DNA of 40,289 bases from an uncultured Sutterella sp. (GCA_900552915.1 USBS01000004.1:1-40289), one strand, 5' to 3'; counted from the stretch's first letter, positions 31,171-40,289 are shown. Translations and numbers: made by a program. The notes: generated from the sequence alone by a model not told the origin.

Positions 31171-32271
31171 ATGGCAGTCAAGGTGGTGCTCGGCATGAGC
31201 GGCGGCGTCGACAGTGCGGTCAGCGCCTGGCTTCTCAAGGAGCAGGGCTATGACGTCACCGGCGTCTTCATGAAAAACTGGGAAGACGACGACAGCGAAT
31301 ACTGCTCGAGCCGTCAGGATTTTCTGGATGCAGCCAGTGCCGCCGAAAAAATCGGCATCGATCTTGAGGCGGTTAATTTCGCCAAAGAGTACAAAGAGCG
31401 CGTTTTTTCGGAATTTCTGCGTGAGTATCAAGCCGGTCGAACCCCCAATCCGGACGTACTCTGCAATTCGGAAATCAAATTCAACGCTTTCCTCGACTAC
31501 GCCATGGAACTCGGCGCAGAGAAGATTGCCACCGGCCACTACGCACGCGTTCGGCAAACGGAAAACGGCGTGCAGCTGCTTCGCGGCCTCGACGGCTCTA
31601 AAGATCAAAGCTACTTTCTGCACCGTCTCAATCAAAAGCAGCTTGAAAAAGCGATTTTCCCTGTCGGGGAGCTCGAAAAGACCAAAGTGCGCGAAATCGC
31701 CCGAATGCTCGACCTCTCGGTCGCAGCAAAGAAAGACTCCACCGGCATCTGCTTTATCGGAGAGCGTCCTTTCCGCGAATTTCTGTCGCGCTACCTGCCG
31801 ACGCACCCCGGCCCCATCCGCACCGATACCGGCAAAATCGTAGGAGAGCACGTCGGCCTTAGCTTCTACACACTCGGTCAGCGCAAAGGCATCGGCGTGG
31901 GCGGAAGTCGCGAAGGCACGGGCGAGCCCTGGTTTGTAGCCCGCAAAGATCTCGCAACCAACACGCTGTGGATCGTGCAGGGCCATGAACATCCGTGGCT
32001 CAACACGCATACGCTGCGCGCCGTGCGCACCAGTTGGATTGCCGGTACTGGATTCGAACCGGTAGCCCCCGTCACGGTCAAAACGCGCTACCGCGCGCCG
32101 GACGGCGCCTGTGAAATCGCCGCTGTCGGTCCCGATACGGTTGATCTGACTTTCCCCGTACCGCAGTGGGCGGCAACTCCCGGCCAGTCGGCCGTGCTCT
32201 ATCAGGGAGAAGTGTGCCTGGGCGGTGGCTTTATCGACACAATCGACAACGCCGACATTCCAAAGCTCTGA
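31171..32271 (+). CDS. mnmA: tRNA-specific 2-thiouridylase MnmA
   Basis: A 366-residue enzyme that thiolates U34 of tRNA-Lys, -Glu and -Gln at the wobble position. The PP-loop VLGMSGGVDSAVSAWLL starts at residue 6. FMKNWEDDD follows, the catalytic Cys is in NPDVLCNSEIKF (about residue 99), and the second Cys is in KDSTGICFIGERPF (about 197). TLGQRKGIGVGG and the C-terminal beta-barrel complete the family pattern. I took the ATG at 31171; the longer in-frame start at 31063 would run through the nap terminator. Confidence 0.97.
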   Translation: MAVKVVLGMSGGVDSAVSAWLLKEQGYDVTGVFMKNWEDDDSEYCSSRQDFLDAASAAEKIGIDLEAVNFAKEYKERVFSEFLREYQAGRTPNPDVLCNSEIKFNAFLDYAMELGAEKIATGHYARVRQTENGVQLLRGLDGSKDQSYFLHRLNQKQLEKAIFPVGELEKTKVREIARMLDLSVAAKKDSTGICFIGERPFREFLSRYLPTHPGPIRTDTGKIVGEHVGLSFYTLGQRKGIGVGGSREGTGEPWFVARKDLATNTLWIVQGHEHPWLNTHTLRAVRTSWIAGTGFEPVAPVTVKTRYRAPDGACEIAAVGPDTVDLTFPVPQWAATPGQSAVLYQGEVCLGGGFIDTIDNADIPKL

Positions 32272-32336
32272 CACTTAACGACGATCTCAGTTTTTTTGGC
32301 TAACATTCCCGCAATTTCAGATTTTTGGTTGGATCC

Positions 32337-32981
32337 ATGTCGCTTTTTGACTCCGCACGATTTCTGACTTCGGCCGCTGCCGTGAGCCAACTGCCCGGCG
32401 CGGGTCTTCCCGAAATCGCTTTTGCCGGTCGCTCCAATGCCGGCAAAAGCACCACGATCAATGTGCTCACCCGACAAGGGCGCCTCGCGTTTGCCTCCAA
32501 AACGCCCGGCCGCACGCAGCTCATCAACTTTTTTACGCTCTCGCGCAAGATTCCCGACAGCAAGGAACGCGAACAGATCGCGCATCTCGTGGACCTTCCG
32601 GGTTACGGCTACGCCAAAGCAGCCCCCGAAATCCGTGAAACCTGGAGCCGTCTGATCGGCGGGTACCTTGCTGACCGACCGTCGCTTACCGGCGTCGTGA
32701 TCGTCATGGATGCACGCCGCCCCTTCATGCCGGCCGACGAATGGCTCATCGACTTTTTTGCCGCTCGCAGCCACGTCCGTCAGCTTTGGCTCATCAACAA
32801 GTGCGACCAGATCAAGCGCGCCGAGCGCAATACGGTGCTCGCGCAGGCTCGCGAGCGCGCTAAAAAATTGGGCGAACACGTCGACGTGCAGCTTTTCTCG
32901 GGCCTTAAAAAAGAAGGCGTCGAAGAGCTGCAGCAACGGCTTTTGTCGTGGATCGATCCCGAAAATCGGCTGTCCGCATGA
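32337..32981 (+). CDS. engB: Ribosome biogenesis GTPase EngB (YsxC/YihA)
   Basis: A 214-residue GTPase. G1 is FAGRSNAGKSTTINVL (about residue 30), G2 KTPGRTQLINFF, G3 VDLPGYGYAKA, G4 LINKCDQIKR and G5-like FSGLKKEGVEEL. EngB assists assembly of the large ribosomal subunit. The ATG at 32337 is 65 nt after mnmA; a T7 run lies in that gap without a hairpin. Confidence 0.96.
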   Translation: MSLFDSARFLTSAAAVSQLPGAGLPEIAFAGRSNAGKSTTINVLTRQGRLAFASKTPGRTQLINFFTLSRKIPDSKEREQIAHLVDLPGYGYAKAAPEIRETWSRLIGGYLADRPSLTGVVIVMDARRPFMPADEWLIDFFAARSHVRQLWLINKCDQIKRAERNTVLAQARERAKKLGEHVDVQLFSGLKKEGVEELQQRLLSWIDPENRLSA

Positions 32982-33055
32982 CGCCCTCTCGCAATTGCGG
33001 CGACTTTACGGTATTCTTCCGCGATTTTTAAAACTTCTTTGTGGCTAATATCACA

Positions 33056-34069
33056 ATGCAAACACTCGGTGCTTATCCTTCCGTTCGCATGCGCCGCATG
33101 CGCCATGATGATTTTTCCCGCCGTCTGATGCGCGAGAACGTGCTCACCGTCAACGATCTGATCCTGCCCGTGTTCGTGCAGGAAGGCGAACACAAGGTGA
33201 CTCCCGTTCCGACGATGCCCGGCGTCAACCGTCTCTCGATCGATGAACTGCTTAAGGTTTGCGGCGAAATGGTCGAACTCGGAATTCCGATGATCGCACT
33301 GTTCCCGCACATCGAAGACGACCTGAAGACCCCCGACGGTGCCGAAGCCGGCAACCCCGACGGTCTGATCCCTCGCGCCGTGAAGGCCATCAAGGCCGCC
33401 TATCCGCAGCTCGGCGTGATGTGCGACGTGGCGCTTGACCCTTACACCACGCACGGTCAGGACGGCCTCATTGACGAAACGGGCTACATCCTCAACGATG
33501 AAACGATCGAAATGCTCGTCTGCCAGGCTCGTGCTCAGGCCCAAGCCGGCGCCGACGTCGTTGCTCCCTCCGACATGATGGACGGCCGCATCGGCGTCAT
33601 CCGTCAGATGCTCGAAGACGAAGGCTTCATCCACACCCGCATCATGGCCTACTCGGCTAAGTATGCAAGCGCCTTCTACGGCCCCTTCCGCGATGCCGTG
33701 GGCTCGGCAAGCAACCTCGGCAAGTCCACCAAGGCCGTCTATCAGCAGGATCCGGCCAACAGCGACGAAGCGCTCTGGGAAGTCGGCTACGATCTCAACG
33801 AAGGCGCGGATATGGTCATGGTCAAGCCCGGCATGCCCTACCTTGACGTGGTTCGCCGCGTCAAGGATGAGTTCAAGGCTCCGACCTTCGTCTATCACGT
33901 CTCCGGCGAATACGCGATGATCAAATGCGCTGCCGCCGCAGGCTGCATCGACGAAAAGAAGATCACGATGGAATCGATGATCTGCTGCAAGCGCGCCGGC
34001 GCCGACGGCATTCTTACGTACTGTGCCCTTGACGTCGCTCGCTGGCTCAAGGAAGGCTACAACTACTAA
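33056..34069 (+). CDS. hemB: Delta-aminolevulinic acid dehydratase (porphobilinogen synthase)
   Basis: A 337-residue HemB, which condenses two 5-aminolevulinate molecules to porphobilinogen in haem synthesis. RMRRMRHDDFSRRLMREN opens the enzyme. LDPYTTHGQDG and the VAPSDMMDGRIG segment line the active site. The two Schiff-base lysines are in MAYSAKYASAFYGPFRDA and MVKPGMPYLDVV. The ATG at 33056 is preferred; an in-frame GTG at 33041 would add five residues and cannot be excluded because neither has a clear ribosome site. Haem demand is high given the cytochromes encoded here. Confidence 0.95.
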   Translation: MQTLGAYPSVRMRRMRHDDFSRRLMRENVLTVNDLILPVFVQEGEHKVTPVPTMPGVNRLSIDELLKVCGEMVELGIPMIALFPHIEDDLKTPDGAEAGNPDGLIPRAVKAIKAAYPQLGVMCDVALDPYTTHGQDGLIDETGYILNDETIEMLVCQARAQAQAGADVVAPSDMMDGRIGVIRQMLEDEGFIHTRIMAYSAKYASAFYGPFRDAVGSASNLGKSTKAVYQQDPANSDEALWEVGYDLNEGADMVMVKPGMPYLDVVRRVKDEFKAPTFVYHVSGEYAMIKCAAAAGCIDEKKITMESMICCKRAGADGILTYCALDVARWLKEGYNY

Positions 34070-34095
34070 TCGTTCGGCCGCATAAAAGCGTTCTC

Positions 34096-34131
34096 AATCC
34101 CGATCTGCTCCCGCGGCAGGTCGGGATTTTT
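34096..34131 (+). terminator. Terminator of hemB
   Basis: AATCCCGATCTGC pairs with GCAGGTCGGGATT (13 bp, one U-G) around a 7-nt loop and ends in TTTTT. Confidence 0.9.
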
Positions 34132-34240
34132 CATCTTCGGACACGCTTTTTTGCCTGATTTGCGCAAAATAACGAGCTTGGCGTCATCCTGGGATCGATT
34201 CAAGGCTAAAGTACGATCACTTCCTTCAAGTTTTCGATCC

Positions 34241-35359
34241 ATGCAGCGACGCACCTTTCTGACTTCCGCCGCTTTCCTTGCTGCTGCCGCCGCAGGCCCC
34301 TTGTGCGCAGCCGCACGCGAAAGTTCTCAGGCCTATCTCGCCTTAGGCACCAAGCCTGCGGGCACAAGACTCGATCGCATTCAGGCTTCTCCGAACTTTC
34401 GCAACGGAGCGTTTCAGAATCTCGATCCCGTATTCGATCCGATCGATCGGAACCGCACCTCGGGAATGATGAAGTTTCTCACTGAAAGCAAAGAGGGACG
34501 TCGCCCGATCGACCGCATTCCGTCCGTAAAAACCGATCTCTCGAAACTGCCCGAAGGCCGCATGGTTTGGTTCGGGCATTCCGGTTTTTTCATGCGGCTC
34601 GCAGGACTGTCGATTGCCGTGGATCCTTCGCTGCACGCCTGCTCTCCGATGAGCAGCTTCTTCAAGCCGTTTGCCGGGGCCGATTTGTATCAACCTCAGG
34701 ATATTCCGGCGCTTGATCTGCTGCTGTTGACGCACGATCATTACGATCATCTGGATATGCTCACGCTGCGGGAACTCAAGACCCGTACAAGCCGCGTGAT
34801 TTGCCCTCTGGGAGTCGGCGCGCACCTCGAATACTGGGGTTGGGACGGCTCGATCATCACGGAACTCGATTGGGGGCAGTCGGAGCGCTTGTCATCCTCC
34901 GGCCGCATCACCTGTCTGCCGGCTCAGCATTTTTCCGGGCGCACATTCGAGCGCAATCTCACGCTTTGGTGCGGCTTCATGCTTGAATTTGAAGGCCTGC
35001 ACATCTATCTCACGGGCGACGGCGGGTACGGACGACATTTCCGTCAAATTGCCTCGGAATTTCCTCGCATCGATCTGGCCATCGTTGAGGACGGTCAGTA
35101 CAACGTCGACTGGGCAGGCATTCATCTGCTTCCCTGCGCCTGGAAGTCGGCTGTCGCAGAACTGCGGCCGCTCTGCGTCATGCCTTGTCACAATGCCAAG
35201 TACGATCTTAGCCGCCACACTTGGCAAGCTCCGCTTGAGGCGGCGCTTGCCAATGCCGTCGAGCTGAAAACGACGTTGGCAACGCCGATCATCGGCACCG
35301 CAATTGCGCTTGACAATCCCGCCGCAGAAACCGGTCCCTGGTGGCGAGGTCTGCGGTAG
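34241..35359 (+). CDS. Tat-exported metallo-beta-lactamase-fold hydrolase (NAPE-PLD/UlaG-like)
   Basis: A 372-residue protein beginning MQRRTFLTSAAFLAAAAAGP, a twin-arginine signal with an AAA-type cleavage site. The metal-binding motif THDHYDHLD (His165, His167, Asp169, His170) is in place. Other pieces are RMVWFGHSGFFMRL, LTGDGGYGRHF with a metal Asp, and CHNAKYDLSRH with a late His. This fits the NAPE-PLD-like zinc hydrolase group (phosphodiesterases, lactonases); the substrate is unknown. Export to the periplasm suggests lipid or envelope-related chemistry. I took the ATG at 34241. It stands between the hemB terminator and the sbcD promoter region. Confidence 0.88.
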   Translation: MQRRTFLTSAAFLAAAAAGPLCAAARESSQAYLALGTKPAGTRLDRIQASPNFRNGAFQNLDPVFDPIDRNRTSGMMKFLTESKEGRRPIDRIPSVKTDLSKLPEGRMVWFGHSGFFMRLAGLSIAVDPSLHACSPMSSFFKPFAGADLYQPQDIPALDLLLLTHDHYDHLDMLTLRELKTRTSRVICPLGVGAHLEYWGWDGSIITELDWGQSERLSSSGRITCLPAQHFSGRTFERNLTLWCGFMLEFEGLHIYLTGDGGYGRHFRQIASEFPRIDLAIVEDGQYNVDWAGIHLLPCAWKSAVAELRPLCVMPCHNAKYDLSRHTWQAPLEAALANAVELKTTLATPIIGTAIALDNPAAETGPWWRGLR

Positions 35360-35379
35360 GCCAAAAGTGCGCAGCAAAC

Positions 35380-35411
35380 GTAAACAACGGCTATAGTGGG
35401 ACGTTGTTTAC
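35380..35411. promoter_or_regulatory. 10-bp inverted repeat flanking a TATAGT box upstream of sbcD
   Basis: GTAAACAACG and CGTTGTTTAC are perfect arms separated by GCTATAGTGGGA. The spacer holds a good -10-like hexamer, TATAGT. The dyad lies 18 nt before the sbcD ATG, where a repressor would cover the promoter. No matching -35 hexamer is evident. Confidence 0.5.
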
Positions 35412-35428
35412 TCGTCCTTAGCGGCAAT

Positions 35429-36661
35429 ATGCGTTTTCTTCACACCTCAGACCTGCATCTCGGCCGCGCCCTTTACGGCGTATCCCGCGATGAAACTTAC
35501 GAGAAATTATTAAGCTGGCTAATTGATACAATTCGAAGTGAATCTGTCGACTGCCTGATCCTCTCGGGCGACGTCTTTGACAACGCCACGCCGTCGCATC
35601 GCATGCAGCGTGCGTACTATCGGTTTCTTGCCTCGGTTGCAACGGCTACCGCCTGCCGGCATGTTGTCGTAACGGGCGGCAACCACGATTCGCCCACACT
35701 GCTGAATGCGCCCGATACGCTGCTCGAAGCACTGAACATTACGGTCGTCGGCGAAGCAACGACCGATCCCGCCGACGAGGCGGTGCTTCTTAAAAATCCC
35801 GAAGGAAAGCTCCTTGCGGTGGTCGCTGCCGTACCCTATCTGCGAGAGCGAGACCTCAGAAACAGCGTTGAAAACGAATCGCAGCAGGACAAAGAAGAGA
35901 AGATTCGCTCTGCCACTGCCGAGCACTACCGACGCGCTGTACTCGCCGCCGAAACACTGCGCGGACAAGCCGACATCCCTCTGATCGCCATGGGGCATCT
36001 CTTTGCCGCCGACTGCGATCCGTCGACCGAAGAACGAAATCTCTACATCGGATCGCTCGGCTTGATTCCGGCCTCTGCGTTTCCTGCAGCAATCGATTAT
36101 CTCGCGCTCGGACATCTGCACAAAGCCCAACGCTTAGCCGGCAATGACACGCGCCGATACAGCGGCAGTCCCCTGGCGCTGGATTTCTCCGAACGCAACG
36201 GCAAAAAAAGCGTCTGCATCGTTGAGTCGAGGGGCCGCAGCTGCACCGTGCGCACGCTTGAAGTTCCGACATTCGATACGCTCGTGCAGATTACAGGCAA
36301 TAAAGAAGCCATCAATCGCTCTCTCGCCGAGCTCATTGCCGCCGGGACTCCCGTTCTCTGTGAAATTCTGCACACCGAAGGCACCTTTGCTCCGGACTTG
36401 GCTGCGGCCTGCAGAGATCTGACGCAAGGAACATGCGTGACGCTGGTGCGAGTCGTCAGCCAAACACTTGCTCGGTCTCAGTTGTCTTTAGATGACATCG
36501 TCTCCGAAGTCGACGCCGTCACGCCGGAAAAAATGTTCGAACTCTGCCTGCAAAAGCAGGAATCGGCTGGAACCGTCTACGACAGCGACCTAAAAAAGCA
36601 ACTCACAGATGCCTACGGTGAAATTCTCGAGATCGTACGCGCCAACGGAGGCGAAAAATGA
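35429..36661 (+). CDS. sbcD: Exonuclease subunit SbcD (Mre11-like)
   Basis: A 410-residue nuclease subunit. The calcineurin-like metal motifs are FLHTSDLHLGR (residue 4 on), LILSGDVFDNA, VTGGNHDSPTLL and a later GHLFAAD and ALGHLHKAQ. Bound to SbcC it cleaves DNA hairpins and protein-blocked ends. It starts at the ATG at 35429 and its stop overlaps the sbcC start by 4 nt (ATGA), the usual sbcDC arrangement. Confidence 0.96.
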   Translation: MRFLHTSDLHLGRALYGVSRDETYEKLLSWLIDTIRSESVDCLILSGDVFDNATPSHRMQRAYYRFLASVATATACRHVVVTGGNHDSPTLLNAPDTLLEALNITVVGEATTDPADEAVLLKNPEGKLLAVVAAVPYLRERDLRNSVENESQQDKEEKIRSATAEHYRRAVLAAETLRGQADIPLIAMGHLFAADCDPSTEERNLYIGSLGLIPASAFPAAIDYLALGHLHKAQRLAGNDTRRYSGSPLALDFSERNGKKSVCIVESRGRSCTVRTLEVPTFDTLVQITGNKEAINRSLAELIAAGTPVLCEILHTEGTFAPDLAAACRDLTQGTCVTLVRVVSQTLARSQLSLDDIVSEVDAVTPEKMFELCLQKQESAGTVYDSDLKKQLTDAYGEILEIVRANGGEK

Positions 36662-39600
36662 GAATCCTCAAGATTCGCGTGCAAAACATCAATTCGCTCA
36701 AAGGAAACTGGTCGATCAACTTTGAGAATTCCGCCTACACTGCAGGCGGTCTCTTTGCGATCTGCGGCCCCACGGGAGCCGGCAAATCTTCCCTTCTGGA
36801 CGCCGTCTGCATTGCGCTTTACGGCAGCACGCCCCGCTTGGGCTCCCTGTCGGCAAGCTCCAACGAAGCGATGACGCGAGGCACGGGCTTGATGGAAAGC
36901 GAAGTGACATTTCTCGCCAAAGGTCGGCGCTACCGAGCCCTTTATTCGCAGCACCGCGCCCGCAACAACGCTTGCGGCCGACTTCAAGGCTCGAGCATCG
37001 AACTGAGCCGCTACAACGAAGCGACGGGACAGTGGGACATTCTCGAAGCCAAATACAAGAAAAACTTCGACGCGCTCATTGCCGAAATCACCGGACTCAC
37101 GTTCGATCAATTCACCCGGTCGGCGCTTCTTGCACAAGGCAATTTCTCGGTCTTTCTCAAAGCTAAGGAGGACGAGCGCGCCAACGCGCTCGAAGCCATC
37201 ACCGGCACGGAAATCTATTCCGACATTTCCAAGGCGGTGCATGAACGGCACAGGGCTGAAAACGAGGCTCTCAGAGCACTGCAGGAACAGGCCAAAGCGG
37301 TAGGCGTGCTGCCCGACGAGATTCGAGCTCAGACGCTGGAGCAGTTAAACAATGTCGAGCAGCAAATCAAAGCGTCAACGTCTTCACTTGAGACAAAGGA
37401 ATCTTTGCTCAGAACCGTGCAGGAGCGCGATCAAGTCGCAGACGCACTGCAAAAGGCTCGAGAGCGTCTTGCGGACATTGAGGCAACCGTCGAGCAGCTA
37501 AAACCCGAACGACAGGCAACCGACATTGCGTTGCGAGCCGCCAAAATCAAGCCGCAGTACGGTTCCCTTGCCCAAGCGCGCCAACGCGTCCAAGAAAGCA
37601 ATGAACGCATCTTGCGGCTCGGTCGCGACGCCAAAACGGCTGCAGACGATGCAGCTCAAGCCCAAAAGAAGCACCGGGAGGCGTCCTCCGTTTCCGAATC
37701 GCTCGCCCGGGCATTTGAAGAGCTGCTTCCCCGGCTCAATAAGGTACGTGAGCTTGACGCCTCTATTGCCTCGGAAGTACGGCATCAAAAGGAAAAAGAA
37801 ACGGCAAAGCAGACGGAAGAAGGCGCTCTGACCGAGAGTCGCACAAAGGAAAAATCGACTCAAAATGCATTCGACCAAGCCTTAATCGAGAAAACAAAGC
37901 TTGAGCGCGAGACAGCATGCGAGACGCCCGATGCACGCCTCTATGAGAAGCATGTCGAAATCACGGCCGCGATTGCAAGCTACACGGAGGCTTCGAACAA
38001 TCAAATCGAGCGCCTGACGCTATTGAAAAAAAGCCGCGAAAATCTTAAAAAAGCCGAAGCTGCTCATCGAGACGCTCTTCAAGCAATCGTTCCTGCCGAC
38101 TCGGCAATTGCCGCCGCTCAAAAAGAACTCGATGCGATCACCGCAGCCCTAAATGAATCGTTTGCGGAACAAACGCTTCAAACGCTCAACGAAGAAAAAC
38201 GCGAAGCCGACGAACGCCTGGCGTTGCTCTTATCGCTAACCGAACGATTGGCGTCAAAAGAAGAAAAATCTTCGCTTTTATCCCTTAAAAACAACGAAAT
38301 TCGAATCCTGGACACAACTCTCTCGGATAAAAGAGCGTTAAAGGAAACCAATACCGAACTTGTCGCTTCCCTAAAGCAGACAATCGAAGCACTGGAAAAC
38401 GCCGATGCGCTGCGCTCGCTGATCGAGCGCCTAAGCGACGAACGCAGCAAACTTTCCGACGGCACACCGTGTCCGTTGTGCGGCGCCCTGCACCATCCGT
38501 ACGCCGAACAAGCTCCCGCAATCCTGTCGGAAACCTCGCAGCAAACCGATCGAGCCAAACGCCAACTCAAAGACGCACAAGCCGACCTGGAGAAGGTTTT
38601 GCAGGAAATCGCACAGCTTGAAGGCAAGCGTCAAGCCTGCGAAAGCGTTATCGGCGATCTCGAAAAAAAACTTGCGCAGCTCTCGGATGAAATCCTGGTG
38701 TTCTCGACAAAGCTTGCAATCGACGAACCTACGCCGGCCTCGGTAGATGCTCAGCGTGTCTTTGCTAAGACTCAAGCGGACGCTTTGACCGAGCGCATTG
38801 CCAAGTTTGCAGAACTCGGAGATGCCCGATCGCAGGCCGCCGATCGGCTTTCCAAGGCTCAAGCCGAACGGCAGGAGCAAGCTCGAGCAATTCAAGCCTG
38901 CGAGACTGCACTTGCAGCCGCACATACGGCCGAGCAAACAGCCGAAGAAGAACTCAACACGGCAACTGTTCGCCTCGACCGAATGCGAACCGAATTGACT
39001 GGCGCCTGCCAAGGCATTGTCGAGGTTCCTACCGAAAGCAAGGCCATCCAACCTTGGCAATCTCAACTCAATCAAGCAGTCGCCGAATTTCGAGACAAGC
39101 TCGGTCGTCTTTCCGCCCTCAAGGAGGAGTTGACGATTCAACAGGCTACGGTCGACGAACAAAAACGTCTGCAGCACGCCTCAAGCAATCGGATCGCAGA
39201 ACTTGCCGCAGAACTCAGTGTCATTCAAACTCAACTTGGCAAACTCAAAGCCGAACGCTGGTCGCTGCTCGAGGATAAGTCGCCGGAAACCGTAGAAAAC
39301 GAGCTGAAAACTCGACGCAACACTGCAATGGAGGCAACCGCGGCGGCCAAAGCAGAGCTCGATCGTCTCAGCGAGGTGAAGAACAGACTCGAAGGAAGCC
39401 TGAAGGCCGCTCAAGAACAAGCCGTTGCAGACACCGAACAGCTTCAAAGCGCACAAACAGACTGGGCTGCAGCTCTCGCCGCTCATCAGTTTGCCGACGA
39501 GGCAACCTGGGCAGCTGCGCTTATTGACGACGAAGAGCTCGAACGCCGTACCCGGCGATACGCCGAGCTCGACTCCGAAGCCAAGGCATTGGCCGCGGGC

Positions 39601-40289
39601 ATAAAGGAATCCAAGGCCAGACACGCCGAATTGCTCCAAAAAGCAGACGACAGTCTGCAGTCGGCGCCGCTCTCGGAGGAAATCAAAAGCGATCGCAATG
39701 CTCTTGACGCCCTAAATGTCCAAAAGGGAAGTCTTGCGGCAGCACTTTCCAACGACGACGCTCAGCGCAATAGGCTGAAACAAAAGTTCGCTGAAATCGA
39801 AGCACAGACAAAGAAGCTTTCGGTCTGGTCCCAGCTCAACGAACTCATCGGTTCGGCCGACGGCAAACGCTACCGCACCTTCGTGCAATCGATGACCTTT
39901 GAGACATTGCTGCATCACGCCAACCGGGCACTGGCTCAAATTTCGCAGCGATACATTCTGAAGAAAGACGCGGCGGAACCCTTGAAGCTCAACGTAATCG
40001 ATACTTTCCAGGGCGGCGTGGAAAGAAGCGCCGACAACCTTTCGGGCGGCGAATCCTTTTTGGTGAGTCTTTCTCTTGCGCTCGGCCTGTCGGCCATGGC
40101 CAGCCGCAATGTGCGCGTCGAGTCGCTTTTTCTGGACGAAGGTTTCGGCTCACTGGATCCCGACACGCTCGAAGATGCCATGAACGCTCTGGCAGCACTT
40201 CAAAGCGAAGGCAAGATGATCGGCATCATCTCGCATGTCGGAGAAGTGCGCGAGCGCATTCCGACGCTCATTGAGGTCACTCCCGTATC
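36658..40289 (+). CDS. sbcC: Exonuclease subunit SbcC (Rad50-like ATPase), 3' end outside window
   Basis: The frame from the ATG at 36658 runs to the window end, giving about 1210 residues so far; family members are about 1000-1250, so only a short tail is missing. Walker A is GPTGAGKSSLLD (Gly37-Ser44 region). Two long coiled-coil arms (about 200-590 and 620-1040) flank the zinc hook GTPCPLCG, Cys605 and Cys608. The ATPase half-site at the end has signature NLSGGESFLVSLSLALGLS (about 1127) and Walker B SLFLDEGFGSLD (Asp1160, Glu1161), then a conserved His in IISHVGEVRERI. SbcC is the SMC-like motor that clamps DNA for SbcD. Confidence 0.96.
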   Translation, partial: MRILKIRVQNINSLKGNWSINFENSAYTAGGLFAICGPTGAGKSSLLDAVCIALYGSTPRLGSLSASSNEAMTRGTGLMESEVTFLAKGRRYRALYSQHRARNNACGRLQGSSIELSRYNEATGQWDILEAKYKKNFDALIAEITGLTFDQFTRSALLAQGNFSVFLKAKEDERANALEAITGTEIYSDISKAVHERHRAENEALRALQEQAKAVGVLPDEIRAQTLEQLNNVEQQIKASTSSLETKESLLRTVQERDQVADALQKARERLADIEATVEQLKPERQATDIALRAAKIKPQYGSLAQARQRVQESNERILRLGRDAKTAADDAAQAQKKHREASSVSESLARAFEELLPRLNKVRELDASIASEVRHQKEKETAKQTEEGALTESRTKEKSTQNAFDQALIEKTKLERETACETPDARLYEKHVEITAAIASYTEASNNQIERLTLLKKSRENLKKAEAAHRDALQAIVPADSAIAAAQKELDAITAALNESFAEQTLQTLNEEKREADERLALLLSLTERLASKEEKSSLLSLKNNEIRILDTTLSDKRALKETNTELVASLKQTIEALENADALRSLIERLSDERSKLSDGTPCPLCGALHHPYAEQAPAILSETSQQTDRAKRQLKDAQADLEKVLQEIAQLEGKRQACESVIGDLEKKLAQLSDEILVFSTKLAIDEPTPASVDAQRVFAKTQADALTERIAKFAELGDARSQAADRLSKAQAERQEQARAIQACETALAAAHTAEQTAEEELNTATVRLDRMRTELTGACQGIVEVPTESKAIQPWQSQLNQAVAEFRDKLGRLSALKEELTIQQATVDEQKRLQHASSNRIAELAAELSVIQTQLGKLKAERWSLLEDKSPETVENELKTRRNTAMEATAAAKAELDRLSEVKNRLEGSLKAAQEQAVADTEQLQSAQTDWAAALAAHQFADEATWAAALIDDEELERRTRRYAELDSEAKALAAGIKESKARHAELLQKADDSLQSAPLSEEIKSDRNALDALNVQKGSLAAALSNDDAQRNRLKQKFAEIEAQTKKLSVWSQLNELIGSADGKRYRTFVQSMTFETLLHHANRALAQISQRYILKKDAAEPLKLNVIDTFQGGVERSADNLSGGESFLVSLSLALGLSAMASRNVRVESLFLDEGFGSLDPDTLEDAMNALAALQSEGKMIGIISHVGEVRERIPTLIEVTPV

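Noticed and set aside
32290..32300. T-run between mnmA and engB as a terminator
   Set aside because: No stable hairpin precedes the T7 run, so I did not call it.

Overview
The window looks like chromosome from an anaerobic, respiratory member of the Burkholderiales, most likely Sutterellaceae (Sutterella/Parasutterella type). This rests on a moderately high GC content, housekeeping genes of betaproteobacterial character (hemB, engB, mnmA, sbcDC), and a dense set of anaerobic respiration genes: fumarase, Dcu transporter, Nap nitrate reductase and several Mo/W-cofactor genes. The genus is inference. I recognised no tRNA, rRNA, CRISPR array, insertion sequence or prophage.

Region 1 (1-7320, minus strand) is a tightly packed six-gene operon. 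In transcription order it holds a TagD-like cytidylyltransferase that appears frameshifted in a T5C5 tract, an ABC importer of the iron/2-aminoethylphosphonate type (binding protein, ATPase, two-domain permease), a CDP-glycerol glycerophosphotransferase-like protein, and a YidC-like membrane domain fused to an alkaline-phosphatase/sulfatase-superfamily domain that runs off the window. Together they suggest import of a small charged solute plus activation and transfer of an alcohol phosphate onto a surface polymer. fdhD (7523-8335) follows on the same strand, next to a separate transcription unit.

Region 2 (8428-14972, minus strand) is an expanded version of the E. coli ydhYVWXUT layout. It holds a Tat-exported polyferredoxin with an unusual C-terminal CxxCH, a YdhV-type aldehyde:ferredoxin oxidoreductase homologue, an unrecognised 288-residue protein, a multihaem cytochrome c with a CX15CH/CX4CH haem motif, a Tat-lipoprotein NrfC-like ferredoxin and an NrfD-like quinone-interacting membrane protein. 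Divergent from it (15354-20559, plus strand) are an atypical moeA, a TtrS/TtrR-like two-component system, a GNAT acetyltransferase and modD. I read regions 1-2 of this block as a W/Mo-dependent respiratory system with its own cofactor gene and possibly its own sensor; its substrate is unknown. This is the best candidate for an undescribed system.

Region 3 (20584-31016) holds endonuclease I (minus), class I fumarase, a rhodanese protein, a DcuA/DcuB-type C4-dicarboxylate transporter and a compact periplasmic nitrate reductase operon, napDAGHB, that lacks napC, napF and napL. Fumarase and Dcu fit fumarate/C4-dicarboxylate metabolism, and NapGH replaces NapC as quinol dehydrogenase. Strong hairpins sit at most respiratory intergenic junctions.

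Region 4 (31171-40289) is ordinary housekeeping: mnmA, engB, hemB, a Tat-exported metallo-beta-lactamase-fold hydrolase, and the sbcDC nuclease pair, with sbcC cut by the window end. A perfect 10-bp inverted repeat flanks a TATAGT sequence just upstream of sbcD.
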